Origin: Amycolatopsis vancoresmycina
GTDB lineage: Bacteria > Actinomycetota > Actinomycetes > Mycobacteriales > Pseudonocardiaceae
Assembly (NCBI RefSeq): GCF_000716785.1
Contig: NZ_JNYY01000010.1
Location: 124,001 to 188,000 of the forward strand
DNA: 64,000 nt
Direction: 5' to 3'
The notes under the pieces are model-generated. The model did no database searches, was not told the origin of the DNA, and saw only the letters and a list, made by a program, of their open reading frames with translations. A program made the position numbers and the translations under genes. This document shows positions 49,158 to 57,283 of this stretch, piece by piece (the stretch's first letter is position 1; every line of letters starts with the position of its first letter).

Positions 49158-50117
49158 TCAGCCCTTGCGCTTCTCGACCGCTTCGGTCAGCTGCGGCGCG
49201 ACGTTGAACAGGTCGCCGACGATGCCGAAGTCGGCGATCTCGAAGATCGGCGCCTCGGCGTCCTTGTTGACGGCGATGATCGTCTTCGACGTCTGCATGC
49301 CGGCGCGGTGCTGGATCGCGCCGGAGATGCCGAGCGCGATGTACAGCTGCGGCGACACGGTCTTGCCGGTCTGGCCCACCTGGAACTGCGCCGGGTAGTA
49401 GCCGGAGTCGACCGCGGCACGCGACGCGCCGACAGCCGCGCCGAGCGCGTCGGCCAGCTTCTCGACGACGTCGAACTTCTCCGCCGAACCGACACCACGG
49501 CCACCGGAGACCACGATCGAGGCCTCGGTCAGCTCGGGACGGTCACCGCCGGTGACCGGCTCCACGCCGGTGATCTTGGTCGCCTTCGCCGCGTCGACGG
49601 CGGGGATCTCGACGGTCTCCTCGGCCGCCGCGCCCTCGGCCGGCTCGGCCTCGACCGCGCCCGGGCGGATGGAGACGACCGGCGCGCCCTTCGCGGACTT
49701 GGACTTGACCGAGAACGCGCCACCGAAGATGGACTGGTCGATGACGCCGTCGCCGTTGACGCCCACGGCGTCGTAGATCAGGCCGGAGCCCAGGCGCACG
49801 GCCAGGCGGGCGGCGACCTCCTTGCCCTCACCGCTGGCGGTGACGAGCACGGCGGCCGGGGACGCGGACTGCGCGAGCGCGGCGAGCACGTCGACCTTGG
49901 GCGTGACCAGGTAGTTCGCGGCGTCGTCGCCTTCCGCGACATAGACCTTGGCGGCGCCGTGCGACGCCAGCGCCTGCTTCGCCTTGGCGGCGGTCCCGGT
50001 CGGGCCGACGACGACGGCCGACGGCTCACCGAGCGCGCGGGCGGCGGTCAGCAGCTCAAGCGTGACCTTCTTGACCTCACCGTCGACGTGGTCGACGAGG
50101 ACGAGTACTTCAGCCAT
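49158..50117 (-). CDS. etfA: Electron transfer flavoprotein alpha subunit
   Basis: FAD-carrying subunit that takes electrons from acyl-CoA dehydrogenases. 319 residues from ATG 50117 (GAGGAGGAAC upstream). Seen: N-terminal domain MAEVLVLVDHVDGEVKKVTLELL, then the FAD domain IVVSGGRGVGSAEKFDVVEKLADALGAAVGASRAAVDSGY near 205-245 and QVGQTGKTVSPQLYIALGISGAIQHRAGM near 250-278. 28 bases after etfB in one operon. Orthologue of Rv3028c (fixB). Confidence 0.95.
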   Translation of the reverse strand: MAEVLVLVDHVDGEVKKVTLELLTAARALGEPSAVVVGPTGTAAKAKQALASHGAAKVYVAEGDDAANYLVTPKVDVLAALAQSASPAAVLVTASGEGKEVAARLAVRLGSGLIYDAVGVNGDGVIDQSIFGGAFSVKSKSAKGAPVVSIRPGAVEAEPAEGAAAEETVEIPAVDAAKATKITGVEPVTGGDRPELTEASIVVSGGRGVGSAEKFDVVEKLADALGAAVGASRAAVDSGYYPAQFQVGQTGKTVSPQLYIALGISGAIQHRAGMQTSKTIIAVNKDAEAPIFEIADFGIVGDLFNVAPQLTEAVEKRKG

Positions 50118-50145
50118 GTTCTTGTTCCTCCTCGAAGAGCCGTTG

Positions 50146-50931
50146 TCAGATGAGCTTCTGGCCGACCAGGTACTCGGCGACCTTGGTGCCGCCGTCGCCC
50201 TCGTCCTCGACCTTTTCACCGGCGGTGCGCGGCGGCTTCGGCGCGGATTCGGTCACGGTGGACCACGCGTTGCCGAGGCCGACCTCGCCCGCGTCGACGC
50301 CCAGGTCGGCGATGGTGAACTTCTCGACCGGCTTCTTCTTCGCGGCCATGATGCCCTTGAACGACGGGTAGCGCGGCTCGTTGATCTTCTCGCCGACGCT
50401 CACGATCGCGGGCAGGCTCGCCTCGAGGCGGGTCAGGCCGTCCTCGGTCTCGCGGGTGGCCTTGATCGTCGAACCGTCGACGGTCAGCTCGCGCACGTAG
50501 GTGACCTGCGGCAGGCCCAGCAGCTCGGCGAGGATGGCCGGGATGGCGCCACCGCGGCCGTCGGAGGACTCGTTGCCGGCGATGACCAGGTCGAAGCCCT
50601 CGACCTTGCCGATGGCGGCGGCGAGGACCTTCGCGGTCGCGATCGCGTCGGAGCCGTGCAGTGCCTCGTCGGAGACGTGGATGGCCTTGTCGGCGCCCAT
50701 GGACAGCGCCTTGCGGATGGCGTCGGTCGCGCGGTCCGGGCCCACCGAGATCACGGTGACCTCGCCCTCGCCTGCTTCCTTGATCTTCAGCGCCTCTTCG
50801 ACGGCCTTCTCGTTGATCTCGTCGAGCACGGCGTCGGCGGATTCGCGGTCAAGGGTGTGGTCGGACCCGTTGAGCTTCCGCTCCGAGTAGGTGTCCGGTA
50901 CCTGCTTGACCAGGACGACGATGTTGGTCAT
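50146..50931 (-). CDS. etfB: Electron transfer flavoprotein beta subunit
   Basis: 261 residues, AMP-binding partner of EtfA in beta-oxidation electron transfer. Seen: MTNIVVLVKQVPDTYSERKL, ADAVLDEINEKAVEEALKIKE, the AMP-binding DLVIAGNESSDGRGGAIPAILAELLGLPQV near 118-147 and PRYPSFKGIMAAKKKPVEKF near 200. First gene of etfBA. Two palindromes of the CTACTGG type lie upstream. Orthologue of Rv3029c (fixA). Confidence 0.95.
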   Translation of the reverse strand: MTNIVVLVKQVPDTYSERKLNGSDHTLDRESADAVLDEINEKAVEEALKIKEAGEGEVTVISVGPDRATDAIRKALSMGADKAIHVSDEALHGSDAIATAKVLAAAIGKVEGFDLVIAGNESSDGRGGAIPAILAELLGLPQVTYVRELTVDGSTIKATRETEDGLTRLEASLPAIVSVGEKINEPRYPSFKGIMAAKKKPVEKFTIADLGVDAGEVGLGNAWSTVTESAPKPPRTAGEKVEDEGDGGTKVAEYLVGQKLI

Positions 50932-50986
50932 GGGTCTGCTTCGACCTCCCGGTTCGTGGCCCGCGGACGGACCACGGGACAGTGCT

Positions 50987-51150
50987 CTACTGGCCGGTAG
51001 ATTAGGGCCAATCGGCGCCGAGGACCCGTCGAGGTGACGCCATTCACCTGGATGCGCAATCTAGTGGGACGATCGTCCCGGTAGTCGACCGGCTAGCCCA
51101 CCCGAACTGCCGTTCGTCCGATCGGAGCAACCACGGCCTACTGGCGGTAG
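50987..51150. promoter_or_regulatory. Two related palindromes between etfB and degV
   Basis: CTACTGGCCGGTAG (50987-51000) and CTACTGGCGGTAG (51138-51150) share CTACTGGC and GGTAG halves. They lie 56 bases from the etfB start and 26 from the degV start. The form resembles TetR-family sites found near fatty-acid-degradation genes. The rest of the gap is featureless. Confidence 0.45.
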
Positions 51151-51175
51151 GTGTCAGGCATTAACCTCCCCCACC

Positions 51176-52021
51176 ATGCCCGCGCGCATCGCCGTCATCA
51201 CCGACTCGAGTTCCTGCCTGCCCGACCTGGTCGCCGCTCGCTGGGCCATCGGGGTCGTCCAGATCCAGATGAGCCTGGGGAACCACTACGACGACGAAAA
51301 CCGGTTCGACCGCGGCGAAGTCATCGACGCGATGAGAGCCGGGCAGGTCATCACCACCGCGCCCCCGGATCCGGGGGCGTTCTTCTGGACCTACCAGGAA
51401 GCGGCCGCCTCCGGCGCGACCGCGATCGTCAGCATCCACATCTCCGGCCGCATGTCCGACACCGTCCGCGCGGCCCGGGAGGCCGCCCAGCAGGTCCGCA
51501 TCCCGGTGCACGTCCTCGACAGCCGGACCACCGGCATGAGCCTCGGCTTCGCCGTGGTGTCCGCCGCCCGGGCCGCGGCGGCCGGCGCGGACGCCACCCG
51601 CGTCATCGAAGCCGCCGAGCGCCGGTGCACCACCAGCACCGAGTTCATCTACGTCGACACGCTCGAGTACCTGCGCCGCGGCGGCCGGATCGGCGCCGCG
51701 CAGGCCATGCTCGGCAGCGCGTTCTCGATCAAGCCGCTGCTCACGGTCAAGGACGGCGAGGTCGCGCCGCTGGCCCGGATCCCCGGTACGCGGCGCGCGC
51801 TGGCGAAGATGGTCGACCTCGCGGTGAAGAAGTCCGGCGGGTTCCGCGCCGACATCGCCGTGACCCGGTTCGGCGCGAGCGACCACGAACTGGAGATCGG
51901 CAGGCAGATCGAACGCCGCGTGCCGGCGATGGTCGAGAGCATGGTCGTCGAGGCGAGCACGGTGATCGGCGCGCACCTCGGGCCCGGCGCGCTCGGCATC
52001 ACCGTGTCGCCGGTGGGCTGA
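51176..52021 (+). CDS. DegV-family fatty-acid-binding protein
   Basis: 281 residues. DegV fold: MPARIAVITDSSSCLP at the start (fatty-acid-carboxylate-binding Ser), TTAPPDPGAFFWTYQEAAASGATAIVSIHISGRMSDTVRAAREA near 60-105 with the second SG-S motif, and FIYVDTLEYLRRGGRIGAAQAMLGSAFSIKPLL near 158-190. FakB-type proteins carry fatty acids for a kinase; no FakA gene is visible here. The neighbouring etf genes suggest a fatty-acid theme by position only. It overlaps the converging next gene by 23 bases. Confidence 0.9.
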   Translation: MPARIAVITDSSSCLPDLVAARWAIGVVQIQMSLGNHYDDENRFDRGEVIDAMRAGQVITTAPPDPGAFFWTYQEAAASGATAIVSIHISGRMSDTVRAAREAAQQVRIPVHVLDSRTTGMSLGFAVVSAARAAAAGADATRVIEAAERRCTTSTEFIYVDTLEYLRRGGRIGAAQAMLGSAFSIKPLLTVKDGEVAPLARIPGTRRALAKMVDLAVKKSGGFRADIAVTRFGASDHELEIGRQIERRVPAMVESMVVEASTVIGAHLGPGALGITVSPVG

Positions 52022-52424
52022 CACGCCGGCCCGGAATCGCCAGCACCGCGAGCGGGACCACGACGCCCAGCCCGGTCGTCGCGATGATCAGCACCTGGTC
52101 GATCCGGTCGAAGTGCGCCACGTGGCCGAGGTGGTAGAGGAAGTGCGGCAGGCCGAACAGCAGCCCGGCCACGCCGGCGAGCCGCGCGACGGCTGTGGTG
52201 CCGATCACGGCGGCGCCGATCAGGAGCGCGGCGAGCGTCAGGTTGAGGCCGCCGAAGTCGCGCAGGAGGTGCTCGTTGAAGGGCCCGTCCATCGCCACCC
52301 AGCCCGTGCGGAAGCCGGGAAAGTCCTGGTAGAAGCGGGTCGGCGAGACCAGTGGCCAAATTCCGACCACGGCCTCGACCAGGCCGAAGACGACGAGCAG
52401 TACGCGGGTGGTGGTCCGTTGCAT
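51999..52424 (-). CDS. Four-span membrane protein opposite degV
   Basis: 141 residues from ATG 52424 (a GTG at 52460 would add twelve). Spans: RVLLVVFGLVEAVVGIWPLV, LTLAALLIGAAVIG, LAGVAGLLFGLPHFLYHLGHV and VLIIATTGLGVVVPLAVLAI. Between the first two is RFYQDFPGFRTGWVAMDGPFNEHLLRDFGG. It looks like small conserved actinobacterial membrane proteins of unknown function. Starts 53 bases from the divergent methyltransferase gene. Confidence 0.72.
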   Translation of the reverse strand: MQRTTTRVLLVVFGLVEAVVGIWPLVSPTRFYQDFPGFRTGWVAMDGPFNEHLLRDFGGLNLTLAALLIGAAVIGTTAVARLAGVAGLLFGLPHFLYHLGHVAHFDRIDQVLIIATTGLGVVVPLAVLAIPGRRVSPPATR

Positions 52425-52477
52425 GACGGCGGAACGAGACGGCGGGGCCGGACGTGACACCCGCTAGGGTCGCGGAG

Positions 52478-53251
52478 GTGACCACCCCAGCCACCCGGGC
52501 CGAGGCGCTGCACCTGACCGGCGAGCGGACCGTCCCCGGCATCGCCGCGGAGAACTACTGGTTCCGCCGCCACGAAGCCGCGTACGCCGCCCTGCTCCCC
52601 CACTGCGCGGACGCGACGGTGCTCGAAGCCGGCTGCGGCGAGGGCTACGGGGCCGGGCTCATCGCCACCGCGGCCCGCCGGGTGCTCGCCCTCGACTACG
52701 ACGTCCCGACCACCGAGCACGTCGCCCGCCGCTACCCCGAGGTCGACGTCGCGCGGGCCAACCTGGCGTACCTGCCGGTGCGGGACGCTGCCGTCGACGT
52801 CGTGGCGAACTTCCAGGTCATCGAGCACCTGTGGGACCAGGCCGGGTTCCTCGCCGAGTGTCACCGGGTGCTGAAGCCGGGTGGCCGGCTTCTGGTCACG
52901 ACTCCCAACCGGCTGACCTTCACCCCGGACAGTGACACGCCCTTGAACCCGTTCCACACCCGCGAGCTGGCGCCGTCCGAACTGGCCGGGCTGCTCACCG
53001 GTGCCGGGTTCGCCGTCGAATCGCTGCACGGGCTGCACCACGGCGAGACCGTGCGCGCGCTCGACGAGCGGTACGGCGGTTCGATCATCGACGCCCAGCT
53101 CGACGTGGTCATGGGCAAGCTGCCCGGACAGGCGGTGTGGCCGGAAGCGCTGCTCGCCGACGTCGCCGCGATCGAGGCCACCGGCTTCGACATCCACGGC
53201 GACGACCTCGACGCGAGCCTCGACCTGATCGCCGTGGCGGTGCGCCGATGA
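52478..53251 (+). CDS. SAM-dependent methyltransferase (Rv3030 type)
   Basis: 257 residues from GTG 52478, placed 7 bases after a TAGGGT box (leaderless). Class I Rossmann methyltransferase: VLEAGCGEGYGAGLIATAARRV near 47-68 (motif I), LALDYDVPTTEHV (motif II Asp), VDVVANFQVIEHLWDQAGFLAECHRVLKPGGRLL near 107-140. Orthologue by position of Rv3030, implicated in methylglucose lipopolysaccharide synthesis. Overlaps the GH57 gene by 4 bases (ATGA), which ties it to glucan work. Whether this organism makes such a polymer is inference. Confidence 0.87.
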   Translation: MTTPATRAEALHLTGERTVPGIAAENYWFRRHEAAYAALLPHCADATVLEAGCGEGYGAGLIATAARRVLALDYDVPTTEHVARRYPEVDVARANLAYLPVRDAAVDVVANFQVIEHLWDQAGFLAECHRVLKPGGRLLVTTPNRLTFTPDSDTPLNPFHTRELAPSELAGLLTGAGFAVESLHGLHHGETVRALDERYGGSIIDAQLDVVMGKLPGQAVWPEALLADVAAIEATGFDIHGDDLDASLDLIAVAVRR

Positions 53252-54753
53252 GCGAAGGCACCTTCTGCCTCGTCGTGCACAGCCACCTGCCGTGGCTGCC
53301 GCACCACGGGACCTGGCCGGTCGGCGAGGAATGGCTGTACCAGGCGTGGGCGCACTCCTACCTGCCGATGGTGGAGCTGCTGGAGCGCTTCGCCAACGAA
53401 GGCCGGCGAGACGTCCTGACGCTCGGGGTGACGCCGGTGCTGGCCGCGCAGCTCGACGATCCGTACAGCATCCGCGCCTTCCACGACTGGCTCGGCCACT
53501 GGCAGCTGCGCGCCCAGCACGCGTCGACGCTGTGGCGCGGCGACCCGCTGCTGCGCGAGCTCGCCGCCGCCGAGCACCGGACCGCGGTCCGCGCGGCCGA
53601 GGAGCTCGGCTCGCGCTGGCGGCACGGGTTCTCGCCGATCCTTCGTTCACTGGTCGACAATTCGACGATCGAGCTGCTCGGCGGCCCGCTGGCGCACCCG
53701 TTCCAGCCGCTGCTGGACCCGCGGGTGCGGGAGTTCGCGCTGAACGCCGGGCTCGCCGACACGGCGTTGCGGCTCGGGACGCGGCCCGAGGGGATCTGGG
53801 CGCCGGAGTGCGGCTACGCGCCTGGTATGGAAAACGACTACGCGGCGGCGGGCGTGCGGCGGTTCATGGTCGACGGGCCGTCGCTGCGCGGCGAGACCTG
53901 GGCGGCGCGGCCGGTCGGCGACAGCGACGTGGTCGCTTTCGGACGAGACCTCGAAGTCACCTACCGCGTCTGGTCGCCGAAGGCCGGCTACCCCGGCCAC
54001 GCCGCCTACCGCGACTTCCACACCTGGCAGCACGAGGTCGGGCTCAAGGCGGCGCGGGTCACCGGCAAGACGGTCGAGCCGCAGGACAAGGCGCCCTACG
54101 ACCCGGCGCTGGCCGCCGACGTGCTGGGGACGCACGTCAAGGACTTCGTCGAGACGGTCGTGACGCGGCTTCGGTCGCTGAAGCAGCGACACGGGCGTGA
54201 GGCGCTCGTGGTCGCCGCGTACGACACGGAGCTGTTCGGGCACTGGTGGCACGAAGGGCCGGCGTGGCTCGAGGGCGTGCTGCGCGCGCTGCCCGAGGCC
54301 GGCGTGCGGGTGACGACACTGAAAGGTGCGCTGGAAGCCGGGCACGTCGGCGAGCCGGTCGACCTGCCGTCGTCGTCGTGGGGCTCGGGCAAGGACTGGC
54401 GCGTCTGGGACGGCGAGCAGGTCAAGGACATGGTCGCCGCCAACGCGGCGCTGCAGCGGCGGTTGCTCGACCTCGTTGGTGGTTTGGCGACCACGGCCCG
54501 CGACACCGTCGCCGACCAGGCCGTCGCCGAGGCCATGCTGGCGCTGGAGAGCGACTGGGCGTTCATGGTCACGAAGGACTCGGCCGCGGACTACGCGCGC
54601 CGGCGTGCGGCTGTCCACACCGAGCGCTTCGACGCCTTGGCCGATTTGCTGCGACGCGGCGACCGGGCGCGGGCCGCGGAGCTGGCCGCGGCCTACTGCG
54701 CCGACGACGGACCGTTCGGGCACCTCGACGCCCGGGCACTGAAGCACAACTGA
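53248..54753 (+). CDS. GH57 alpha-glucan branching-type enzyme (Rv3031 type)
   Basis: 501 residues. Family 57 landmarks: LVVHSHLPWLPHHGTWPVGEEWLYQA near 8-33, ELLGGPLAHPFQPLL near 142, nucleophile Glu187 in GIWAPECGYAPGMEND, and acid/base Asp326 in AAYDTELFGHWWHEG. A helical C-terminal domain (DUF1957 type) follows, with W-rich DWRVWDGEQ. Makes or trims alpha-1,6 branches or alpha-1,4 links in an intracellular glucan. Coupled to the methyltransferase and, two genes on, the GT4 glycosyltransferase. Orthologue of Rv3031. Confidence 0.9.
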   Translation: MSEGTFCLVVHSHLPWLPHHGTWPVGEEWLYQAWAHSYLPMVELLERFANEGRRDVLTLGVTPVLAAQLDDPYSIRAFHDWLGHWQLRAQHASTLWRGDPLLRELAAAEHRTAVRAAEELGSRWRHGFSPILRSLVDNSTIELLGGPLAHPFQPLLDPRVREFALNAGLADTALRLGTRPEGIWAPECGYAPGMENDYAAAGVRRFMVDGPSLRGETWAARPVGDSDVVAFGRDLEVTYRVWSPKAGYPGHAAYRDFHTWQHEVGLKAARVTGKTVEPQDKAPYDPALAADVLGTHVKDFVETVVTRLRSLKQRHGREALVVAAYDTELFGHWWHEGPAWLEGVLRALPEAGVRVTTLKGALEAGHVGEPVDLPSSSWGSGKDWRVWDGEQVKDMVAANAALQRRLLDLVGGLATTARDTVADQAVAEAMLALESDWAFMVTKDSAADYARRRAAVHTERFDALADLLRRGDRARAAELAAAYCADDGPFGHLDARALKHN

Positions 54754-54763
54754 AGGGACCTTC

Positions 54764-55252
54764 ATGGGGATCCACGAAATTCCGGTCAAGACCCTCGACG
54801 GGCAGGACAGCTCGCTGGGCTCGCTCGCCGGCAACGCGCTGCTCGTGGTCAACGTCGCGTCGAAGTGCGGCCTGACCCCGCAGTACTCCGGCCTCGAGCG
54901 GCTCCAGGAACGCTTCGGCGGCCAGGGCTTCTCCGTGGTCGGTTTTCCGTGCAACCAGTTCGCCGGGCAGGAGCCGGGCAGCGCGGAGGAGATCCAGACG
55001 TTCTGCTCGACGACCTACGGCGTGACCTTCCCGCTGTTCGAGAAGATCGACGTCAACGGCGAGGGACGGCACCCGTTGTACGCGGAACTGACCAAGACGG
55101 CCGACGCCGACGGGGAGACCGGCGACGTCCAGTGGAACTTCGAGAAGTTCCTGGTCGGCGCGGACGGTGAGGTCCTCGCGCGGTTCCGGCCGCGGACCGA
55201 GCCCGAGGACGAGAAGGTCGTCAAGGCCATCGAGGCCGCGCTGCCGGCGTGA
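54764..55252 (+). CDS. Glutathione-peroxidase-fold thiol peroxidase
   Basis: 162 residues. Seen: NVASKCGLTPQYSGLERLQERF near 29-50 with peroxidatic Cys in place of selenocysteine, VVGFPCNQFAGQEPGSAEEIQTFC near 57-80 with Gln and a likely resolving Cys, and VQWNFEKFLVGADG near 122 with the Trp-Asn pair. Cys enzymes of this type usually use thioredoxin, and actinomycetes lack glutathione. It sits 10 bases after the GH57 gene, so is co-expressed with it, a position not seen in M. tuberculosis. Confidence 0.92.
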   Translation: MGIHEIPVKTLDGQDSSLGSLAGNALLVVNVASKCGLTPQYSGLERLQERFGGQGFSVVGFPCNQFAGQEPGSAEEIQTFCSTTYGVTFPLFEKIDVNGEGRHPLYAELTKTADADGETGDVQWNFEKFLVGADGEVLARFRPRTEPEDEKVVKAIEAALPA

Positions 55253-55259
55253 GACGAGC

Positions 55260-55292
55260 GTGTCGCGCCGGGCCCTCCGCCCGGCGCGGCAC
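55260..55292 (+). terminator. Terminator after the peroxidase gene
   Basis: 13-bp stem GTGTCGCGCCGGG / CCCGGCGCGGCAC with one wobble and a 7-base loop, 7 bases past the stop. A second weaker dyad lies at 55322-55347 (AACTCCGG/CCGGAGTT) on the side of the converging GH2 gene. Confidence 0.8.
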
Positions 55293-55427
55293 CGTCACCG
55301 GCCGAGCTGCTCGCGCCCGGCAACTCCGGTGGGAGCCGGCCGGAGTTCGTGGGCGGAATCCGGCAACCGGACCGCCGCCGCCGGTCGTTGCCGGAAATCG
55401 ACCACGGCGCTGACCAGGCGATTCCGC

Positions 55428-57179
55428 TCAGGCCGAGCCCGCCTCGATCACCGCTCGTGCGCACCTCGCGATCTCCGCCGGGTCCGCCTTGAGCACGCGG
55501 CGGTCGTACGTGATCAGTCCGTTCACCTCGTTCTCGACATCTGTCGTCTGCGTGTACACCGCGGCGGACAAGCCGGTCTCCCGAACCACTCGCTCGAGGG
55601 CCGCGCTCACCTCCGCGTAGCGCTCGGTGAGGCGCTCGCGGGTCGGCGTCATTTCGTACGCGTTCGGTGGGCCCGGCCAGCGGTGGTCGTCCAAGACCAG
55701 GCCGAGGCCGCCGTACTCGCCGTCCACGATCGCCCGGGCGTCTGTCAGCGATGGGGCTCCTGGGCCCACGTACGTGTGGTCGTCGTAGACGTCTCCCGCG
55801 CCGGTGTCCGGGCGCGAGAAACAGCAGTTCACGCCGCTGTTCGCGATCACCAGGCGCGTCGGGTCGAGGGCTTTGACCGATTTCGCGACACGGGCCGTGT
55901 CGAACTCGCCCCAGCCCTCGTTGAACGGGACCCAGCCCACTATCGACGGGACCGCCCGCAGCTGCGTCACCATCTCGGCCAGCTCCGCCTCGAACCGCTC
56001 GCGGGCCCGCGGGACCGGGTCCGGGGCGATTCCCGGCGGGCCGTCGAACGTCGCCGTCAGCGAGGGCATGTCCTGCCAGACGACCAACCCCAGCGTGTCG
56101 GCCCAGAAGTACCAGCGGGCCGGCTCCACCTTGACGTGCTTGCGGACGAAGTTGAAGCCGAACTCCTTCGTCTTCTCCAGGTCGAAGCGCAGGGCCTCGT
56201 CGGTGGGCGCGGTCGAGATGCCGTCCGGCCAGTAGCCCTGGTCGAGCGGGCCGTGCAGGAACGTGGCGCGGCCGTTGAGCGCGATCCGCGGACGTCCGTT
56301 CGCATCCGGCAGCAGGCCGATCGTGCGCAGGCCCGCGTAGCTGCCGACTTCGTCCGCAACCACGCCATGCCGGTCGCGGAGCTCGACGCGCAGCTCGTAG
56401 AGGTGGGGGTCCTCGGGCGTCCAGAGGTGTGGCGACGGAACGTCCACGCGCACCGGCTCCCCGGCCGCGGCTGCCGCCCTGGCCACCTCGCCGTTTTTCG
56501 ACGAAACCACGACCACGATTTCCGTGCCGCCCGTGACCTGCGGTAATACCGTCACGCCGGTCAGGTCCGGGGTAAGGTCGAGGCGTTCGATGCGGGTTTC
56601 CGGGACCGGCTCCAGCCACACCGTCTGCCAGATGCCCGACGACGCCGTGTACCAGATCCCGCCGGGTGCGTTGCGCTGCTTGCCCACCGGGAACGGCTCG
56701 ATGTCGGTGCGGTCCTCGGCCCGGACCGTCAGTTCCTGCGGGCCCTCCGCGCGCAGGACGTCGGTGATATCCGCGCTGAATGCCGTGTAGCCGCCTTCGT
56801 GCGTCGCGACGAGCTGGTTGTTCACCCAGACCTTCGCTGTCTGGTCGACCGCGCCGAAGTGCAGGAGCACTCGCGAGCCGCGCCAGTCCGCCGGGATCTC
56901 GACCAGGCGCCGGTACCAGAGCACCTCGTCGCGGCGGGCGATTCCCGACAACGCCGACTCCGGCGGGAACGGCACCAGGATCCGCTCGGCGTAGCCCGAC
57001 GGGCGTGGTTCGCCCGGCGACGACGGCCAGCCCGCGTACTCCCAGACGCCGTTGAGGTTCAGCCAGCGCGGCCTGGTCAGCTGGGGCCGCGGGTACTCGG
57101 GCAGCGTGTTGTCCGGGTCGACCTCGCCGGTCCACGGGGTGGACAGGGGCGGGTCGAGCCGGCGCCAGGAGGAAGTCAT
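55428..57179 (-). CDS. Glycoside hydrolase family 2 enzyme
   Basis: 583 residues from ATG 57179, no signal peptide. Three GH2 parts: sugar-binding jelly roll (RPRWLNLNGVWEYAGW, LLHFGAVDQTAKVWVNNQLVATHEGGYTAFSADIT near 105-140), Ig-like domain (about 190-285) and TIM barrel with acid/base Glu421 in PFNEGWGEFD and nucleophile Glu488 in VDGEYGGLG. Shorter than LacZ and lacking its C-terminal domains. Specificity (beta-galactosidase, mannosidase or glucuronidase) cannot be called. It lies on the opposite strand inside the glucan gene set and looks like an insertion. Confidence 0.88.
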   Translation of the reverse strand: MTSSWRRLDPPLSTPWTGEVDPDNTLPEYPRPQLTRPRWLNLNGVWEYAGWPSSPGEPRPSGYAERILVPFPPESALSGIARRDEVLWYRRLVEIPADWRGSRVLLHFGAVDQTAKVWVNNQLVATHEGGYTAFSADITDVLRAEGPQELTVRAEDRTDIEPFPVGKQRNAPGGIWYTASSGIWQTVWLEPVPETRIERLDLTPDLTGVTVLPQVTGGTEIVVVVSSKNGEVARAAAAAGEPVRVDVPSPHLWTPEDPHLYELRVELRDRHGVVADEVGSYAGLRTIGLLPDANGRPRIALNGRATFLHGPLDQGYWPDGISTAPTDEALRFDLEKTKEFGFNFVRKHVKVEPARWYFWADTLGLVVWQDMPSLTATFDGPPGIAPDPVPRARERFEAELAEMVTQLRAVPSIVGWVPFNEGWGEFDTARVAKSVKALDPTRLVIANSGVNCCFSRPDTGAGDVYDDHTYVGPGAPSLTDARAIVDGEYGGLGLVLDDHRWPGPPNAYEMTPTRERLTERYAEVSAALERVVRETGLSAAVYTQTTDVENEVNGLITYDRRVLKADPAEIARCARAVIEAGSA

Positions 57180-57283
57180 CCCCGCCCATGGTGACAGACC
57201 CGCGCCAGTGATCGAGATCACATGTGGACGGTCCGCCACGACGGCCCCGACCGGGGTTTCCGACTCGCGAGTAACCTCTCCGC

